From Spirochaetota bacterium (GTDB taxonomy: Bacteria; Spirochaetota; UBA4802; JAFGJZ01): 64,000 nucleotides of DNA. The position numbers were made by a program, and so were the translations under genes. The DNA is taken from contig JAFGRW010000132.1 in NCBI GenBank assembly GCA_016934935.1, positions 1-64,000 of the forward strand, in the 5' to 3' direction. The notes beneath the pieces were generated by a model. That model saw only the letters and a program-made list of their open reading frames with translations, was not told the origin of the DNA and did no database searches. Below are positions 52,071-62,387 of the stretch, piece by piece. Position 1 is the stretch's first letter, and every line of letters starts with the position of its first letter.

Positions 52071-53384
52071 TTGAGAAAAATTCAAAAAATTATTATTTGG
52101 CAAATTGTATTATTTTCATTTTTTTGGAATGGATATGTAAAAGCACAGGGTTTTACAGTCGATGATGAACGATCGTATCAAGAATTGATGGATGCTGGCG
52201 AATACGAAAAAGCCCAAGAGAAAATTTCTGCTAAATTAAAAGAAATAAACAGCAAAAATACAAAAAACAAACGTATTCCTTCAAATTTTATAAGTTTCGT
52301 GTCTATAGAACAGGAAATTGATATAAACTCACTTTTTAATGAAAGAACCGTAGAAAATTTTTTAATTGAAGACAACCCGGAACTACACCAGTTACATTTG
52401 GATGCGGCACTGGTAAATTATCAGCTAAAAGAGTATAAAAGAGCTGCTTCATATTTACATCAATCGTTAAGATATAAACCAATAGAGTTTAAAAAGGATG
52501 ATAAACTGTTTTCATTAATGTCACAAATATATCTAAATATGGATAATATTACTGCATACAGAAACAGTCTTGAACTTGCCTTCAAATTGAACCCTGCAAT
52601 TAGTAAATACTCAAAAGACTTGGGATTATCATATTATGAGAGCAGTCAAAAGAAAAAAGCGATATATTATCTTGTTAACTATGTTAAAATGGAATCGTTC
52701 GAAATTGAAGATAAAAAGATATTTGTAAAAATAGCAAATCTTAATGCAGATATAAATCGTAATTTGGAAGCTCAAAAATTCTATCTTTTGTATTTGGAAA
52801 AGAGTGGCGATGACTATGATATTTACTATGTGGTGGGCAATCTGGCATTTAATGAAACTGGAAACCTTGATTTAGCTCAAACCTGTTACATGCAGGTTGT
52901 ACAAAATATGAAAGATGAAGAATCGCTAAAAAAGTCAAAAAGCATGGAACACCTAGGTGATATAGCATTTAAAAAAATGTACTATAATGCTGCTCTCGAA
53001 TGGTATTTGCAAAGCATAGAATTAGAGAAGGGATATCGTGATAATCTTGAAAATAAAAGAACCGAAATTAAGGACTATGAAGATAAAATTAACAATTTAA
53101 AAATTGAATTACTAAAAAGTAATAATTACGTGCAATATAATGAGTACCAATTTTTGAGGCAGGAGTTGGCTAGATTGAAGCGGGAAGAAATTCAATTAAA
53201 TTACGAATTACGTAAACATGCCTCGGGTAAAAGAAGATGGAAAACCGCTATTGTATATGAACAAACTGAACAATTGAATAAGGCAATAGACTATTATAGG
53301 GAGTCCATTAAACTTGACTATAGATCAAATGAGGCACGTGAACGTATTGAAAAAATTCAGTTGAAAATAAATCGGGGTTATTAA
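52071..53384 (+). CDS. Exported TPR protein
   Basis: A protein of about 437 residues with an N-terminal signal sequence (about 1-26, IIIWQIVLFSFFWNGYVKAQG) and at least six tetratricopeptide-like repeats across the body (EYEKAQEKI, EYKRAASYLHQSLRY, YYNAALEWYLQSIEL, LNKAIDYYRESIKL). Coiled coil at about 320-360. The frame opens with TTG52059 and ATG52065, but GGAG at 52061-52064 sits 6 bases before TTG52071, so that start is preferred. Likely periplasmic scaffold; no known name. Confidence 0.65.
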   Translation: MRKIQKIIIWQIVLFSFFWNGYVKAQGFTVDDERSYQELMDAGEYEKAQEKISAKLKEINSKNTKNKRIPSNFISFVSIEQEIDINSLFNERTVENFLIEDNPELHQLHLDAALVNYQLKEYKRAASYLHQSLRYKPIEFKKDDKLFSLMSQIYLNMDNITAYRNSLELAFKLNPAISKYSKDLGLSYYESSQKKKAIYYLVNYVKMESFEIEDKKIFVKIANLNADINRNLEAQKFYLLYLEKSGDDYDIYYVVGNLAFNETGNLDLAQTCYMQVVQNMKDEESLKKSKSMEHLGDIAFKKMYYNAALEWYLQSIELEKGYRDNLENKRTEIKDYEDKINNLKIELLKSNNYVQYNEYQFLRQELARLKREEIQLNYELRKHASGKRRWKTAIVYEQTEQLNKAIDYYRESIKLDYRSNEARERIEKIQLKINRGY

Positions 53385-53437
53385 TCTATGGGAAAGTTCT
53401 ACTGAATAAAAGAATTTTCAATTAATGGAGTAATATT

Positions 53438-54190
53438 ATGTCAGGTCATAATAAATGGTCAACAATTAAGCGAAAGAAGGGTGCCAACGACGCAAAGCGG
53501 GGTGCAATTTTTACAAAACTAATACGTGAAATAACTGTGGCAGTAAAAAATGGCGGAGAGGATTTAAATTCAAATCCGCGTTTACGAACTGCTGTAGCAA
53601 AAGCTCGTGAAAATAATATGCCAATGGACAATATAGAACGAGCGATACTAAAGGCTTCCGGAAAAATGGAAGGTGTCGTTTATGAAGAGATGCGTTATGA
53701 AGGATATGGTCCAGGTGGTGTTGCTTTGATGGTTGATGTAATAACAGATAACAAAAACAGAACTCATCCTGAAATAAGAACAATTTTTGGTAAAAACGGT
53801 GGAAATCTGGGTGAATCGGGATGTGTCGGTTTTATGTTTGATCGCAAGGGAATGATTATTTTGGATCCAGACCAGACTGATGAAGATACGGTAATGGAGT
53901 TAACAGTGGATTATGATATAGAGGATATTAAGATAAATGATGATAATTCAATAACTATTATTACCTCACCTGAATCGTTTAATGATGTAAATGATTTAAT
54001 CACTTCGAAAAGTCTCTCTACGTCTTTTAATGAGATAACCTTTATACCTCAGACAACCGTTGATCTTGACGAAAAAAAGGCAGAACAGTGTATGCGCCTT
54101 GTAGAATTGCTTGAGGATCATGATGACATTCAAAATGTTTATGGTAATTATGAAATTTCTGATGAAATAATGGAAAAAATTCAAAGCTGA
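53438..54190 (+). CDS. yebC: YebC/PmpR family transcription or translation factor
   Basis: A 250-residue YebC-type protein with the invariant start SGHNKWSTIKRKKGANDAKR and YEGYGPGGVALMVDV. YebC homologues are described as DNA-binding regulators and, more recently, as factors helping ribosomes through polyproline. ATGGAG precedes the ATG. The stop overlaps the ruvC ATG by one base, the common yebC-ruvC order; ruvA and ruvB are not here. Confidence 0.95.
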   Translation: MSGHNKWSTIKRKKGANDAKRGAIFTKLIREITVAVKNGGEDLNSNPRLRTAVAKARENNMPMDNIERAILKASGKMEGVVYEEMRYEGYGPGGVALMVDVITDNKNRTHPEIRTIFGKNGGNLGESGCVGFMFDRKGMIILDPDQTDEDTVMELTVDYDIEDIKINDDNSITIITSPESFNDVNDLITSKSLSTSFNEITFIPQTTVDLDEKKAEQCMRLVELLEDHDDIQNVYGNYEISDEIMEKIQS

Positions 54191-54657
54191 TGCGAATATT
54201 GGGTATTGATCCCGGATACGGAATTTTGGGATGGGGAGTTATCGATAAGGGTTTAAAAATTGTAGATTATGGAGCTATTGAGACCCCCTCTTCAATGCCC
54301 TTAGATGAAAGAATGTTTGTAATATATACCGAGCTTTCCGATATAATATCCAAGTATACACCGGATACCTGTGCTATCGAAAAGCTGTTTTTCTCTAAAA
54401 ACACTACTACTGCCATGAATGTGGCAAACGCTGTTGGTGTAATATTACTAGTGTTACACCAGTATATTGTTTTGTATACCGAATACACACCTATTCAGAT
54501 AAAACAGGCAATTACCGGTTTCGGAAGAGCCGATAAAAAACAGATGCAAACAATGGTTAAAAACATCTTCGGGTTGAAAGAGATACCACAACCTGATGAC
54601 GCAGCTGATGCTTTAGCTGTCGCAGCTTGTCATTCGTTTGCAACTGGTGATAAATAA
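54190..54657 (+). CDS. ruvC: Holliday junction resolvase RuvC
   Basis: Cuts Holliday junctions during recombinational repair. The 155-residue protein has acidic active-site residues D7 (GIDPGYG), E in AIEKLFF, and the paired Asp of QPDDAADALAVAACH. GRADKKQMQTMV is the conserved DNA-contact helix. Translation is coupled to yebC. Confidence 0.95.
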   Translation: MRILGIDPGYGILGWGVIDKGLKIVDYGAIETPSSMPLDERMFVIYTELSDIISKYTPDTCAIEKLFFSKNTTTAMNVANAVGVILLVLHQYIVLYTEYTPIQIKQAITGFGRADKKQMQTMVKNIFGLKEIPQPDDAADALAVAACHSFATGDK

Positions 54658-54794
54658 TAAGCTTTTTGAAAACTATTTTGAATAAAAAAAATAAGGTCTT
54701 TCGGAATTGTACTTTTTTTTGGTTTATATGAGATAATTAGGCAATTTTCTTGACGTACAAGAGAGCCATTAAACAATAAAGTCAGGAAAAAATA

Positions 54795-55448
54795 ATGGAA
54801 GAATTTCAATATTCAATAAGTAAAGAAGAGATAAATGAGTGTGAACTTGGAAGTTTTGAAGGTGATATACATTTAATCTCTGATGAAAATCAGGCACAGC
54901 AAATAATTGATACTTTGTCAAAAGATGTATCAATTTTTGGTTTTGACACAGAGTCCAAACCATCGTTCAGAAAGGGCGAGTTCCATCCTATTGCTCTGGT
55001 TCAATTGGCTACCAATGAAAGGGCTTATCTTTTCAGAGTAAATTGCATGAAAAACATACCTGATTTTTCACCACTGTTATGTGATGAGTCAATTATAAAG
55101 GTTGGGCTGGGGTTAAAAGATGAATTGTATGAGGTCAAAAAGACTCTGGGAGTCATTTCTAGGGGATTTATTGATCTAGAAAAAATTGCCGCATACCATA
55201 AATTTCATCAAAGAGGTGTTAGAGCTTTAGCAGCGTATTTTTTAAAAATAAGAATTTCAAAATCTGCTCAAAAATCCAATTGGGAAAGAGCTGATTTAAC
55301 TGATCAGCAATTGAGATATGCGGCAACTGATGCATGGGTTTGTTTGAAAATTTATAATAGCATGATTGAAAAAGGATTTTTACCACTAGAGAATCCTTCT
55401 GATATGTTTGTTGAACTTAAGGCAAATAAAGAAAGTGAAAAAAATTAA
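54795..55448 (+). CDS. 3'-5' exonuclease (RNase D/WRN-like)
   Basis: A 217-residue DEDD-Y nuclease. Exo I has FGFDTESKPSF (D, E), Exo II VGLGLKDELYEVKKTLGV (D), Exo III YAATDAWVC (Y, D). There is no HRDC domain, so it is a single-domain form like the WRN-exonuclease group found in bacteria. SAQKSNWERADLT is the conserved segment before Exo III. AGGA precedes the ATG. It begins a three- to four-gene run with a methyltransferase, a hydrolase and probably carA. Confidence 0.82.
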   Translation: MEEFQYSISKEEINECELGSFEGDIHLISDENQAQQIIDTLSKDVSIFGFDTESKPSFRKGEFHPIALVQLATNERAYLFRVNCMKNIPDFSPLLCDESIIKVGLGLKDELYEVKKTLGVISRGFIDLEKIAAYHKFHQRGVRALAAYFLKIRISKSAQKSNWERADLTDQQLRYAATDAWVCLKIYNSMIEKGFLPLENPSDMFVELKANKESEKN

Positions 55449-56070
55449 CAAATACTGTTTTGAATATGTAAAAGATTATTATGAACAAAATATTAACAGT
55501 TATTCCGAGAACCATCAAATTCTAGGATGGGAAAGTCGGGAGGCGCAGCATATCCGGTTTTCCGTATTGGTAGATAACGTTGACTTATATAAAAGATCTT
55601 TGTTGGACGTTGGATGCGGCCTTGGAGATCTTTTTTTTTACCTATGTAGCCAGGGTGTTGAACTGGAAAAATATTATGGTGTTGATATTTCAGAAGTGGT
55701 AGTTAATAAAGCTTTGGATATGAATCCTCATCTGAATATTGAACATCGTGATATATTTTCTGATCCAGATTTTGTGCAGAATAATAGCTATGATATAGTA
55801 TACGCATCGGGCATATATAACTTGAAACAGAATAATAATATAAATTTTCTGGAAGAGTCATTATCAATTTATAAAAAAGTATCGAAAGAATATGTTGTTT
55901 TCAATCTATTAAGTGAAAAATCTGAAGATAAAGAAGATGCTTATTATTATTACTCTTCAAATTGTATTACTGAGTTGGTAAAAAAGTTTAAATTTGCAGA
56001 TTTCTCGATAATTGAGGACTATTTGCACAATGATTTTACGGTAATTTGCAAGGTGAATAATGAAAGTTGA
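55435..56070 (+). CDS. Class I SAM-dependent methyltransferase
   Basis: A protein of about 211 residues with the SAM-binding motif LLDVGCGLGDLF (motif I), YGVDIS (motif II) and YDIVYASGIYNLK (motif IV). The substrate is unknown. Several starts are possible: TTG55408 (inside the exonuclease frame) and GTG55435, which leaves a 14-base overlap and is preferred. It overlaps the MBL gene by 11 bases. Confidence 0.7.
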   Translation: MKKINKYCFEYVKDYYEQNINSYSENHQILGWESREAQHIRFSVLVDNVDLYKRSLLDVGCGLGDLFFYLCSQGVELEKYYGVDISEVVVNKALDMNPHLNIEHRDIFSDPDFVQNNSYDIVYASGIYNLKQNNNINFLEESLSIYKKVSKEYVVFNLLSEKSEDKEDAYYYYSSNCITELVKKFKFADFSIIEDYLHNDFTVICKVNNES

Positions 56071-56692
56071 AACATTTCCAAATGGACCACTCTCTGTTAA
56101 TAGTTATTTATTGTATAAAAATCGAGTTGCTGTTGTTATAGATCCCGGGCATGATTTAGCCGGATTAATTAATAGATGCAAGTCCATGAACCTTGAGGTT
56201 CAAGCGGTTTTACTTACGCATGGACACCTTGATCATATTGCCGGTGTAGCTCAAGTTTTAGACAAATACCCGAAATGTTCGGTAAAAATCGATAGAAATG
56301 ATTTGGAGATGGCAGGTGCGTTAAAAATGCAGGCTCAGATGCTTATGATGGACTGCCCAGATGGTTTTGAAATAGACGATGTTTTGGATACCCCTTGTAA
56401 GCTGAATACAGAATTAGGAGAATTTGAGGTTGTTCGAATAAGTGGACATTCTTCAGGGTCGGTATGCTTTATTATTGACAACATGATTTTCTCCGGTGAT
56501 ACGCTGTTTAATTTTGCTGTAGGGCGTACAGATCTGTTGGGAAGCACAAGTAACAAGGAACTAATCGAAAATATAAATAATAAATTGATAAAAAAATTTG
56601 GTGACACTACAAGAGTTTTCCCAGGTCATGGACCAGAAACAACAATAGGTTTCGAAAAAGTGAACAATATTATGTTAAAGGGAAAAATCTAG
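56060..56692 (+). CDS. MBL-fold metallo-hydrolase
   Basis: A 210-residue metallo-beta-lactamase-fold hydrolase of the glyoxalase II-like subgroup. Metal ligands are present: THGHLDH near residue 55, GHSSGS, FSGDTLF (Asp), and FPGHGPETT (His). It lacks the C-terminal substrate helix domain of true glyoxalase II, so S-lactoylglutathione is only one possible substrate. AAGGTG precedes the ATG. Confidence 0.82.
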   Translation: MKVETFPNGPLSVNSYLLYKNRVAVVIDPGHDLAGLINRCKSMNLEVQAVLLTHGHLDHIAGVAQVLDKYPKCSVKIDRNDLEMAGALKMQAQMLMMDCPDGFEIDDVLDTPCKLNTELGEFEVVRISGHSSGSVCFIIDNMIFSGDTLFNFAVGRTDLLGSTSNKELIENINNKLIKKFGDTTRVFPGHGPETTIGFEKVNNIMLKGKI

Positions 56693-56816
56693 GATATTAT
56701 AGAATGAACACAGCAAGATAGTTATTTTTATTAAATGAAACAAAGCTCAGGTTAGGTTTTATAAAATTGATAATGTACAGGTGTTAAATTTTAAGATCTG
56801 TTAAGAAGAGGATAAA

Positions 56817-57899
56817 ATGGCAAAGAAAGGTTATTTGATACTTGAAGACGGATTTGAACTGGAAGGCTATAGTTTTGGATATGAAGGAGAAAATCTCGGA
56901 GAGATTGTTTTTAATACATCTATGTCGGGATATCAGGAAATATTGACGGATCCTTCCTATTGCGGGCAGATTGTTACTATGACTTACCCAATGATTGGAA
57001 ATTACGGTGTTAACAGTGAAGATGTGGAGTCATCAAAAGTTCAAGTAGCGGGTTTCATAGTTAAAGAGTATAGCAAAAATTATTCAAATTTCAGGGCTGA
57101 TAAATCATTATCTGAATATCTGATAGAAAATAAGATTCCCGCTCTAGAAGGTATAGATTCCAGACTTATTACAACGCATATTCGTGATAAGGGAGCTTTG
57201 AGGGGTGGAATCTTTTTTTCAAAAGAAGGTGCTGTTGAGAAGCTTAAGGCTTTTCCGGGCATGTCAGGACTGGATCTTGCATCCAAGGTGAGTGTTACCG
57301 AGAAGTATGATTATAGTAAACGGGAAAATGGACCAGTTATTGCAGCCATTGATTTTGGAATAAAAACCAACATATTACGTTTGCTTGAAGAATCAGGTTT
57401 TAAAGTAAAAGTTTTTCCTTGTAATGTGAAAATTGAAGAGATTGGTGATGTAAGCGGATACTTTTTATCTAATGGACCTGGAGATCCTGAGGCTGTTGAG
57501 TGTGGAGTATCACTGGCAAAAGAGATTATTAAAACCGGAAAGCCCTGTTTCGGAATATGTCTAGGACATCAAATTTTGAGCCTTGCGTTGGGTGGGAAAA
57601 CATATAAGTTGAAGTTTGGACATCGGGGAGGCAATCAACCTGTAAAAAATATTAAAACAGGCCGTGTCGAAATAACATCACAAAATCATGGATTCGCCGT
57701 TGATTTTGATTCCTTGAAAGATAACTCTGATATAAAAATAACACATATTAACCTGAACGATAATACTGTTGAAGGAATCGAACATTGTTCATTGCCACTG
57801 TTTTCTGTTCAATATCATCCTGAATCAAATCCGGGTCCTAATGACTCAAGATACTTGTTTGATGAGTTTTTTAAAAGGGTTGGTAAAATGGCAGGGTAG
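56817..57899 (+). CDS. carA: Carbamoyl-phosphate synthase small subunit
   Basis: CarA supplies ammonia from glutamine for carbamoyl phosphate, used in pyrimidine and arginine synthesis. The 360-residue protein has the N-terminal small-subunit domain (LEGYSFGYEG, VFNTSMSGYQEILTDPSY, MTYPMIGNYG) and the glutaminase domain with catalytic Cys in CFGICLGHQ (about 247) and His/Glu in QYHPESNPGP. carB is not adjacent on this strand; the next gene is convergent. GAGGAT lies before the ATG. Confidence 0.93.
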   Translation: MAKKGYLILEDGFELEGYSFGYEGENLGEIVFNTSMSGYQEILTDPSYCGQIVTMTYPMIGNYGVNSEDVESSKVQVAGFIVKEYSKNYSNFRADKSLSEYLIENKIPALEGIDSRLITTHIRDKGALRGGIFFSKEGAVEKLKAFPGMSGLDLASKVSVTEKYDYSKRENGPVIAAIDFGIKTNILRLLEESGFKVKVFPCNVKIEEIGDVSGYFLSNGPGDPEAVECGVSLAKEIIKTGKPCFGICLGHQILSLALGGKTYKLKFGHRGGNQPVKNIKTGRVEITSQNHGFAVDFDSLKDNSDIKITHINLNDNTVEGIEHCSLPLFSVQYHPESNPGPNDSRYLFDEFFKRVGKMAG

Positions 57900-57965
57900 T
57901 TTGAGACAATTTTATAGTTAAAATTATTCTGAAAGTATAAGAAATCTATTATTGTTTTAAAGGAT

Positions 57966-58017
57966 AATGTTACTATTTTAAATAAGAATCACTTTTGAAA
58001 TAGTAACATTTGTTAAT
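57966..58017. terminator. Bidirectional terminator between carA and otsA/otsB
   Basis: A perfect 13-bp stem AATGTTACTATTT / AAATAGTAACATT (57966-57978 with 57998-58010) with a 19-base loop, and T-rich DNA on both sides. It lies between converging genes. Confidence 0.75.
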
Positions 58018-58019
58018 AT

Positions 58020-60206
58020 TTATTCTATGATTTTGTTTAACAGTGCTCTAAAAGATGATGGATCGGGTAAGTGAAAACGAGCTTCAGTTTTTCCGGTACC
58101 TATTTTAATGGAATAATCCTTCTCAGATAATATATGAAACATATCCTCGTCAGTATGGTCATCTCCAACGGCTAAAACAAAAGGAACATCTGTATGATGA
58201 ATTAGCATTGATTGAATGCCTTTTCCCTTGTTTACAGAAGAATCTTTAACTTCAAGAACTTTGTTTCCATCCATAATAGTCAGATTCATCGTTCGTGTTA
58301 AATCCAAAAGAGTTTCACGTAAATCGTTCAGTCTTAACGAAGAGAGATCGGGATCACAACGGCGATAATGCCACGCTAATGAAAAAGTCTTCTCTTCAAT
58401 AAATGATCCTGGAGTATTGTCGGTAAACATTTGAATAATAGGTCTTATCTCTTTTTGCCAATCATTATGTACTATTTCTGTTTCGATCCATTCTTTATTC
58501 TGTTCTTTAAAAGAGAGTCCGTGATTAGCTATCAGATTAACATTAAAAGAGTTGAAATGTTCTTCTAGAAATTCCTTTTGCCTTCCACTTACAATTGAAA
58601 TTATGTTTTTCGGGTCTTCTGTTAGCTTGGTCAGTATTTGTTTAAGTTCAAGATCAGGTACAGCCTTTGATGGTGAATTATTGAACATTACTAGAGTTCC
58701 GTCATAATCGAAGAAGATTAGTCTTTTCTCAGCTGACTTATAGGCTTTTATAAAGTTTATTTCTTCTTGGTCTTTTAAAAGTATTGATTTAATGGAAGTT
58801 TGCCTTAAGTGAATGGAGCGAAGTTTGCGCATAAATTCACTTGCCCAGAAGAAAATATTGTACCGTTCGAGTCTTTTGTGAAGAATAGAATTACGTTCGA
58901 TCTGTTCCCTTTTCGGCATCTCGAGAGCTACTTTAAGTTGATGTGATATCATTTGAAGATCATTTGGATTAACAATAAGGGCTTCACCAAGTTCTGTAGC
59001 CGCACCAGCTGTTTCACTTAATATAAGTGTTCCAAGTTTATCCGGGCGAGACGCTATATACTCTTTTGCGACCAGATTCATACCATCCCGTAAAGGAGTA
59101 ACGAGTAAAACATCCGCGAGATTATAGAGAGAAACCAGTTCTTCAAACGGAAAGGGCTTGTAAAAAAACATGATTGGTGTCCAGCCAATTGTTCCGTGTT
59201 TTCCGTTTGTGTGACTGACCAATTCTTCGATTTCTTTGAGCAACATGTTGTAGGTGTCAACATCTGATCGTGATGGAGCAACGATCATGATAAAACTGAC
59301 TTTTTCAAGATAATCCGAGTTCTCTGTAAAGAAAAGATCAACAGCTTTAATCCTTTCAGGAATACCTTTTGTGTAATCAAGCCGATCGACTGAAAGTACA
59401 ACCTGGTTGCCACGGGTTTTCATTGCATATTCATTATTGGCGTGTAGAATGTCCTTTTCGTTTATTGCAGTGTTAAATTTCTTATAGTCGATACCCATTG
59501 GAAATACATCCACAAGTACAGTACGGTCTTTATGATAGAAACTCTGACCTTTTGCATCAAGTGATAAAACCCTGCGAATACTACTTATAAAATGGCGGGC
59601 ATAATCAAAAGTATGAAAACCAATCAGGTCAGATCCTGTTAATCCCCATAATATCTCTTCTCTCCAGGGTAATTGCCGGAATAATTCATAAGATGGAAAT
59701 GGTATATGCAGAAAAAATCCTATCGTTAATGTGCTGTCATGATTACGTAAAAGCTCTGGTAACAGAAATAGCTGATAATCATGAATCCAGATAGTATCAT
59801 TTTTTTTAATTATTTTTTTTATTTCTTCGAAAAACTTATTATTAACCTGTTTATAAGCGTTCCACAGGTGAGGATCAAAAACTGTTGTGTTTTGGAAATA
59901 GTGAAAAAGGGGCCAAATGGTTTTGTTACAAAAACCAAGATAGTAATCATTAATATCATCCGAGCTTAGTTCAACAGGTATACAGTTATACTGACTTTGT
60001 AATTCATTATATATAGGCATCTTTAGATTTTCAGGTACATCTTCACAGTCCAAGCCGTCCCATCCGACCCATAAGGTATTGCCGTCCTCGTGAAAACTTT
60101 TCAGACCTGTAGCCAGGCCTCCTATACTTTCTTTGTAATATACTTTGTCTTGTTCAATAGTGATGTTAACAGGAAGTCTATTGGAAACAATAATTGTTTT
60201 ACTCAT
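58020..60206 (-). CDS. Fused trehalose-6-phosphate synthase/phosphatase
   Basis: One polypeptide of 728 residues for both steps of trehalose synthesis. The N-terminal part (about 1-470) is OtsA, a GT20 glycosyltransferase using UDP-glucose and glucose 6-phosphate: [43 protein letters not shown], and [11 protein letters not shown]. The C-terminal part (about 490-728) is OtsB, a HAD phosphatase with [12 protein letters not shown], and [11 protein letters not shown]. Its ATG overlaps the stop of the GH15 gene. Trehalose is a common osmolyte and stress sugar. Confidence 0.92.
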   Translation of the reverse strand: MSKTIIVSNRLPVNITIEQDKVYYKESIGGLATGLKSFHEDGNTLWVGWDGLDCEDVPENLKMPIYNELQSQYNCIPVELSSDDINDYYLGFCNKTIWPLFHYFQNTTVFDPHLWNAYKQVNNKFFEEIKKIIKKNDTIWIHDYQLFLLPELLRNHDSTLTIGFFLHIPFPSYELFRQLPWREEILWGLTGSDLIGFHTFDYARHFISSIRRVLSLDAKGQSFYHKDRTVLVDVFPMGIDYKKFNTAINEKDILHANNEYAMKTRGNQVVLSVDRLDYTKGIPERIKAVDLFFTENSDYLEKVSFIMIVAPSRSDVDTYNMLLKEIEELVSHTNGKHGTIGWTPIMFFYKPFPFEELVSLYNLADVLLVTPLRDGMNLVAKEYIASRPDKLGTLILSETAGAATELGEALIVNPNDLQMISHQLKVALEMPKREQIERNSILHKRLERYNIFFWASEFMRKLRSIHLRQTSIKSILLKDQEEINFIKAYKSAEKRLIFFDYDGTLVMFNNSPSKAVPDLELKQILTKLTEDPKNIISIVSGRQKEFLEEHFNSFNVNLIANHGLSFKEQNKEWIETEIVHNDWQKEIRPIIQMFTDNTPGSFIEEKTFSLAWHYRRCDPDLSSLRLNDLRETLLDLTRTMNLTIMDGNKVLEVKDSSVNKGKGIQSMLIHHTDVPFVLAVGDDHTDEDMFHILSEKDYSIKIGTGKTEARFHLPDPSSFRALLNKIIE

Positions 60207-62041
60207 ATACCCTCCAGATTCAGTGTTTCAAGTGTGTGAACAAAACGTCCTTCTTCAGAAAGTTCATCTTCTGATATTTCCCAGGCTACATCTATTAATG
60301 CAAGATGAGAATAACCCTGCGGAAAATTTCCTAAAAGTCTTTTTGTTTTAAAATCCATATCTTCGCTAAGAAGATTCAAATGGTTGCTATACATAAGTAT
60401 ATTGTTAAAAAGAGAAATTGCCTCTTTTTTATCACCAATTTTATATAAGGCTTTGATAAGCCAGAAGGTGCAGATTGTAAAAGAAGATTTAGGAGAACCA
60501 AAATCATCATTATTTTTATATCGATACATTAGGCCATCTATACACAAATCATCTTTTATCCGCTTGACAGTTGAAATGAATCTTGGGTTATCCGGACTGA
60601 CAAATTCATAGTCACACATAAGCAAGTTTGCGGCGTCCATGGCGCTGTTTTCGTATGCTTGAGTGTAAGCCTGGAGTTCTTCATTCCAACCATTTATTTC
60701 GATATCATTTCTTATTGTTTTTGCGCAATCTCTCCACTGTTTTTCATATTTTGGTTGTTGAAGCAATTTTGCGATTTTTGAAGCTCGATCCATAGCCACC
60801 CAACAAAGTACTTTAGAAAAAACAAAATTCTGTTTTTGTGAACGGAATTCCCAGATTCCCATGTCCGGCTCTTGCCAGTGATTTTCGACTATTCGTGCGA
60901 CGTTTCTGACTACTGTCCAGAGATGTTCACCCTGATCAATGTTCATCTGAAAATAGTAAAAGTTTTTTAGAATTACGTCTAATAGTACTCCATAAATATC
61001 ATTTTGTTTTTGCTCGTAAGCGGCATTCCCTATTCGTACCGGTTTTGATCCGCAATATCCGTCAAGCCAGGGAAGTTCGGTTTCGGTCAGATTCTTTTCT
61101 CCATGAATACCATACATTATCTGAATCATTTCGTCTTTGTTTGGAATAAGCTTAAGTACATAACTTAAAAATCTTTCGGCACTGCCATTGTCACCGAGAC
61201 GTGTTAATACACTGATTATCATGGACGAGTCACGTATCCAGCAAAAGCGATAATCCCAATTGCGCTCTTCACCAATTGTCTCTGGTAACGATGTTGTTAC
61301 AGCAGCAATGATAGCGCCAGTTTTTTGATAAGTTAAAAGTTTGATGGTGATGGCGCTGCGGATAACCTGGTCAAGGTATCGCAGAGGCCATTCACGCCTT
61401 TCGACCCAGTCAAGCCAATATGTCTTTGTGCGATAGTATTCCAGATATGCTTTTTCGAGATTAGGAGTTAACAATTTTTGGTTATATGATACAATAAAAA
61501 AAAGTTCGTCGGTTAACTGATGATTGTCATTAAGAACACTAATATCTTTAGATAAATTAGAATAAAGATAAGCTGAGTCATACTTGCCATTGGTAGAAAA
61601 CATTTTAAGGAAATTATCTTCTTCAATTATTGTTGTTGGGTGTTTCGCGTAGTTTAATGCTGGTTTAAATTCAATATTAACGACAGGATTACCTTTAAGC
61701 GGTGTTACTATTCGAATTATTTCAGGCGGTTGATGATAACCTCGGGCGGGATGAAGATATCGAGGCATAAAATCTGTAATCATGAATGAATCTTTATCAT
61801 CTTTGGAAGTAAATTGTGTTCTAAGAATAGGTGTTTTATACTCGTATGACTGCTGGATAGTATAATCACCACTCATCTTAATTGAAAAGTGTCCACCGTT
61901 TTTGTCATCAAGTAGTGAGCCAAATATAGACGACGACGAAAAATTGGGTAGACATAACCACTCAACAGAACCTTCTTTTGAAATCAGGGCGGCACTTTGG
62001 CAGTTCCCTATAACACCGTAATCAAGATTTTTTTTATCCAT
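60203..62041 (-). CDS. Glycoside hydrolase family 15 protein
   Basis: A 612-residue GH15 enzyme (glucoamylase/trehalase-like). It has the N-terminal beta-sandwich domain (DYGVIGNCQSAALISKEGSVEWLCLP) and an (alpha/alpha)6 catalytic domain with GEERNWDYRFCWIRDSSM, SVEWLCLPNF and CWVAMDRASKI. Bacterial GH15 proteins beside otsA/otsB are often trehalases; here it is coupled to the fused otsA/otsB gene (overlap of four bases), which suggests trehalose turnover. Substrate is inferred from context. The ATG follows GAGGTT. Confidence 0.87.
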   Translation of the reverse strand: MDKKNLDYGVIGNCQSAALISKEGSVEWLCLPNFSSSSIFGSLLDDKNGGHFSIKMSGDYTIQQSYEYKTPILRTQFTSKDDKDSFMITDFMPRYLHPARGYHQPPEIIRIVTPLKGNPVVNIEFKPALNYAKHPTTIIEEDNFLKMFSTNGKYDSAYLYSNLSKDISVLNDNHQLTDELFFIVSYNQKLLTPNLEKAYLEYYRTKTYWLDWVERREWPLRYLDQVIRSAITIKLLTYQKTGAIIAAVTTSLPETIGEERNWDYRFCWIRDSSMIISVLTRLGDNGSAERFLSYVLKLIPNKDEMIQIMYGIHGEKNLTETELPWLDGYCGSKPVRIGNAAYEQKQNDIYGVLLDVILKNFYYFQMNIDQGEHLWTVVRNVARIVENHWQEPDMGIWEFRSQKQNFVFSKVLCWVAMDRASKIAKLLQQPKYEKQWRDCAKTIRNDIEINGWNEELQAYTQAYENSAMDAANLLMCDYEFVSPDNPRFISTVKRIKDDLCIDGLMYRYKNNDDFGSPKSSFTICTFWLIKALYKIGDKKEAISLFNNILMYSNHLNLLSEDMDFKTKRLLGNFPQGYSHLALIDVAWEISEDELSEEGRFVHTLETLNLEGI

Positions 62042-62112
62042 ATAACCTCAGTAATCAAAATCGACCGGGCCCTGTTTAAGGGCGGTAATATATAATTTTT
62101 TTGTCCAATTGT

Positions 62113-62247
62113 AACTTTGTCAAACAGTTTATATTCGCAAAAAGTAATAATTGTATACATAATAAAAGAATTTTTTGCAAGTTCCTATGCTGGTCGCCCA
62201 GCACCACTTTGAAAAATAAGGTGGTGCTGGGCTGCTCGCATACGCAA
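62113..62247 (-). repeat. Dispersed intergenic element, full copy B
   Basis: Reverse-strand copy of the element at 41327-41467: hairpin with a 15-bp stem (62196-62210 with 62218-62232, one G.T pair), tail from AGGAACTTG (62186-62178) to CAAAGTT (62119-62113), and AGGTTGC at 62247-62241. Base changes in the stem relative to the first copy keep pairing. It lies in the 346-base gap between GH15 and the next gene. Confidence 0.75.
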
Positions 62248-62387
62248 CCTGGTTGAAAAGTTAATAATTAGAGATTACCAATAGTTATTAGTTAATGAAA
62301 TATAGGATTCAAAGTATATATTATTCTTAACAGTAATTATTTGAAGCACACATTTTTATTAATAAAGGAAAAAAATAAAGGTTTGAA

